DNA of 64,000 bases. Source: Hemibagrus wyckioides. Its lineage: Eukaryota; Chordata; Actinopteri; Siluriformes; Bagridae. Below, one piece after another: positions 63,206 through 64,000 of the stretch. A program made the translations under genes and the position numbers. Below the pieces are notes generated by a model. That model was not told where the DNA came from and made no database searches. It saw only the letters and a program-made list of their open reading frames with translations. Location: NCBI RefSeq assembly GCF_019097595.1, contig NC_080727.1:11507001-11571000 (forward strand). Reading direction: 5' to 3'. The number at the start of each line of letters is the position of its first letter. Positions within the stretch are counted from its first letter, which is position 1.

Positions 63206-64000
63206 GTTGTTGTTGTTGTTGTGTTATTATTGTTGTTGAGTTTAATAGAGTCCTATTAGGTCTATTAGGTTAAAAAAAAATGAAACACCATGAGTACACT
63301 TCAGTATTCTTATGAACGCATGCGCACACATTAGGTTCATATTCTAATGTAGCCTTAATGTGTCTGTACACCAACAGTTAACTATTTCAGACTACTGTTG
63401 GATAGCATTAAAATTCTGGGGATGAAGACAGGTTTTACTTTAATAAAATATAGATCAATACATTAATGCGTTTGCTTGTAATGAGGGTTCTTGCTGCCTT
63501 GACATTTTACTATTTACAGGTTTTCATTGTTGATCTGTGTTACAAAAACAAAACAAAACAAACATACAAAAAAAAACCAGAATTAAACCATATTCGATTT
63601 TCTATATAAAACCTCTGAGGTTGTGATTTACTGTTGTGATATAGTTTTATTTGTGCATCTACATTGTGTTACAGGACACACTCACTAATGTGAACGTACA
63701 ATCAAAAACCTACATTGTTCAAACCCAGCAATTTATACTGGATTAGGATTGGATTAGGGTTAATTTTCCTATACGACTGTTCTTTTATCTCTTGTGGACT
63801 GTTGCTAAAACAGCTTAAAACCCTGTAGAATTATAATAATAAATAAAACTATCACTTGTTATTCTTACTTAGAATTAAATAAAAAGGGAAATCCTGCTTG
63901 ATCATTCTCAGAAATATTCCTTATAAATTGTAATTGATTACAGGTCAGTATGTGCTGCTCTGACATGTGTTTGGTATATATAATATATTAAATATTTTGT
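62491..64000 (+). other. Intergenic, microsatellite-rich
   Basis: CTT then ATT trinucleotide runs at 62990-63053, ATT then GTT runs at 63160-63222, and A-rich or AAAAC runs near 63540-63575. No gene, RNA gene or named element recognised; two short open frames look random. Confidence 0.6.

Overview
The window is vertebrate nuclear DNA, almost certainly from a teleost fish. It carries a split gene with GT-AG introns encoding a full-length RNF145-type RING E3 ligase. It is also dense in mobile-element families typical of ray-finned fishes: several Tc1-like elements, hAT elements with 8-bp target duplications, a Tigger element, RTE-like, L1-like and CR1/L2-like LINE pieces, and gypsy-like fragments. 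Codon use, AT-rich spacers and microsatellites fit. Species cannot be fixed from sequence alone; Tc1/hAT richness would suit a catfish-like genome, but that is only a guess.

Layout. 1-3.1 kb: decayed multi-zinc-finger gene of a multicopy fish family (minus strand) with a probable 5' exon and promoter. 3.3-14.3 kb: an inverted repeat with arms of about 1.75 kb, each arm carrying a gypsy-like protease/integrase fragment. It encloses a Ginger-like DNA transposon with a DDE integrase, a 10-residue tandem-repeat linker, a Ulp1/SENP cysteine protease and a PHD finger, all interrupted by a MITE that itself holds an RTE-like LINE tail. 14.3-22.8 kb: MITE, two decayed Tc1-like elements, LINE 3' tail and spacers. 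22.8-31.6 kb: one hAT-type non-autonomous element (perfect 8-bp TSD) that contains a TATC/GATA array of more than 5 kb, an intact-looking Tc1 transposon, a second nested hAT-type MITE (own 8-bp TSD) and a perfect 54-bp hairpin. 31.6-33.2 kb (and perhaps exons near 17.2 and 40.8 kb): a minus-strand gene of the fish SAMD3-like multicopy family, damaged by a frameshift and a stop. 33.9-40.6 kb: LINE tail, Tigger/pogo element, and a minus-strand L1-like LINE hosting a second Tc1 copy about 99% identical to the first by eye. 41-48.5 kb: hAT (ZMYM1-like) transposase remnants split by an RTE-like LINE with a 9-bp TSD and by a solo LTR.

49.3-60.7 kb: the one clearly functional host gene, rnf145-like (plus strand). 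It has an NRF-1-type promoter site, a 5' UTR exon, ten coding exons (661 codons) and a 3' UTR. It keeps all eight RING-H2 ligands. It has V in place of F in the N-terminal YLYF motif and appears to need one GC-AG intron. 60.7-64 kb: spacer with a LINE fragment and microsatellites.

Most long open frames in the window (the TATC array, the 30-bp repeat, CA/TG runs) are artefacts of repeats without stop codons. The genes do not form a pathway; the locus is one housekeeping-type membrane E3 ligase gene beside a transposon graveyard with some recent activity.
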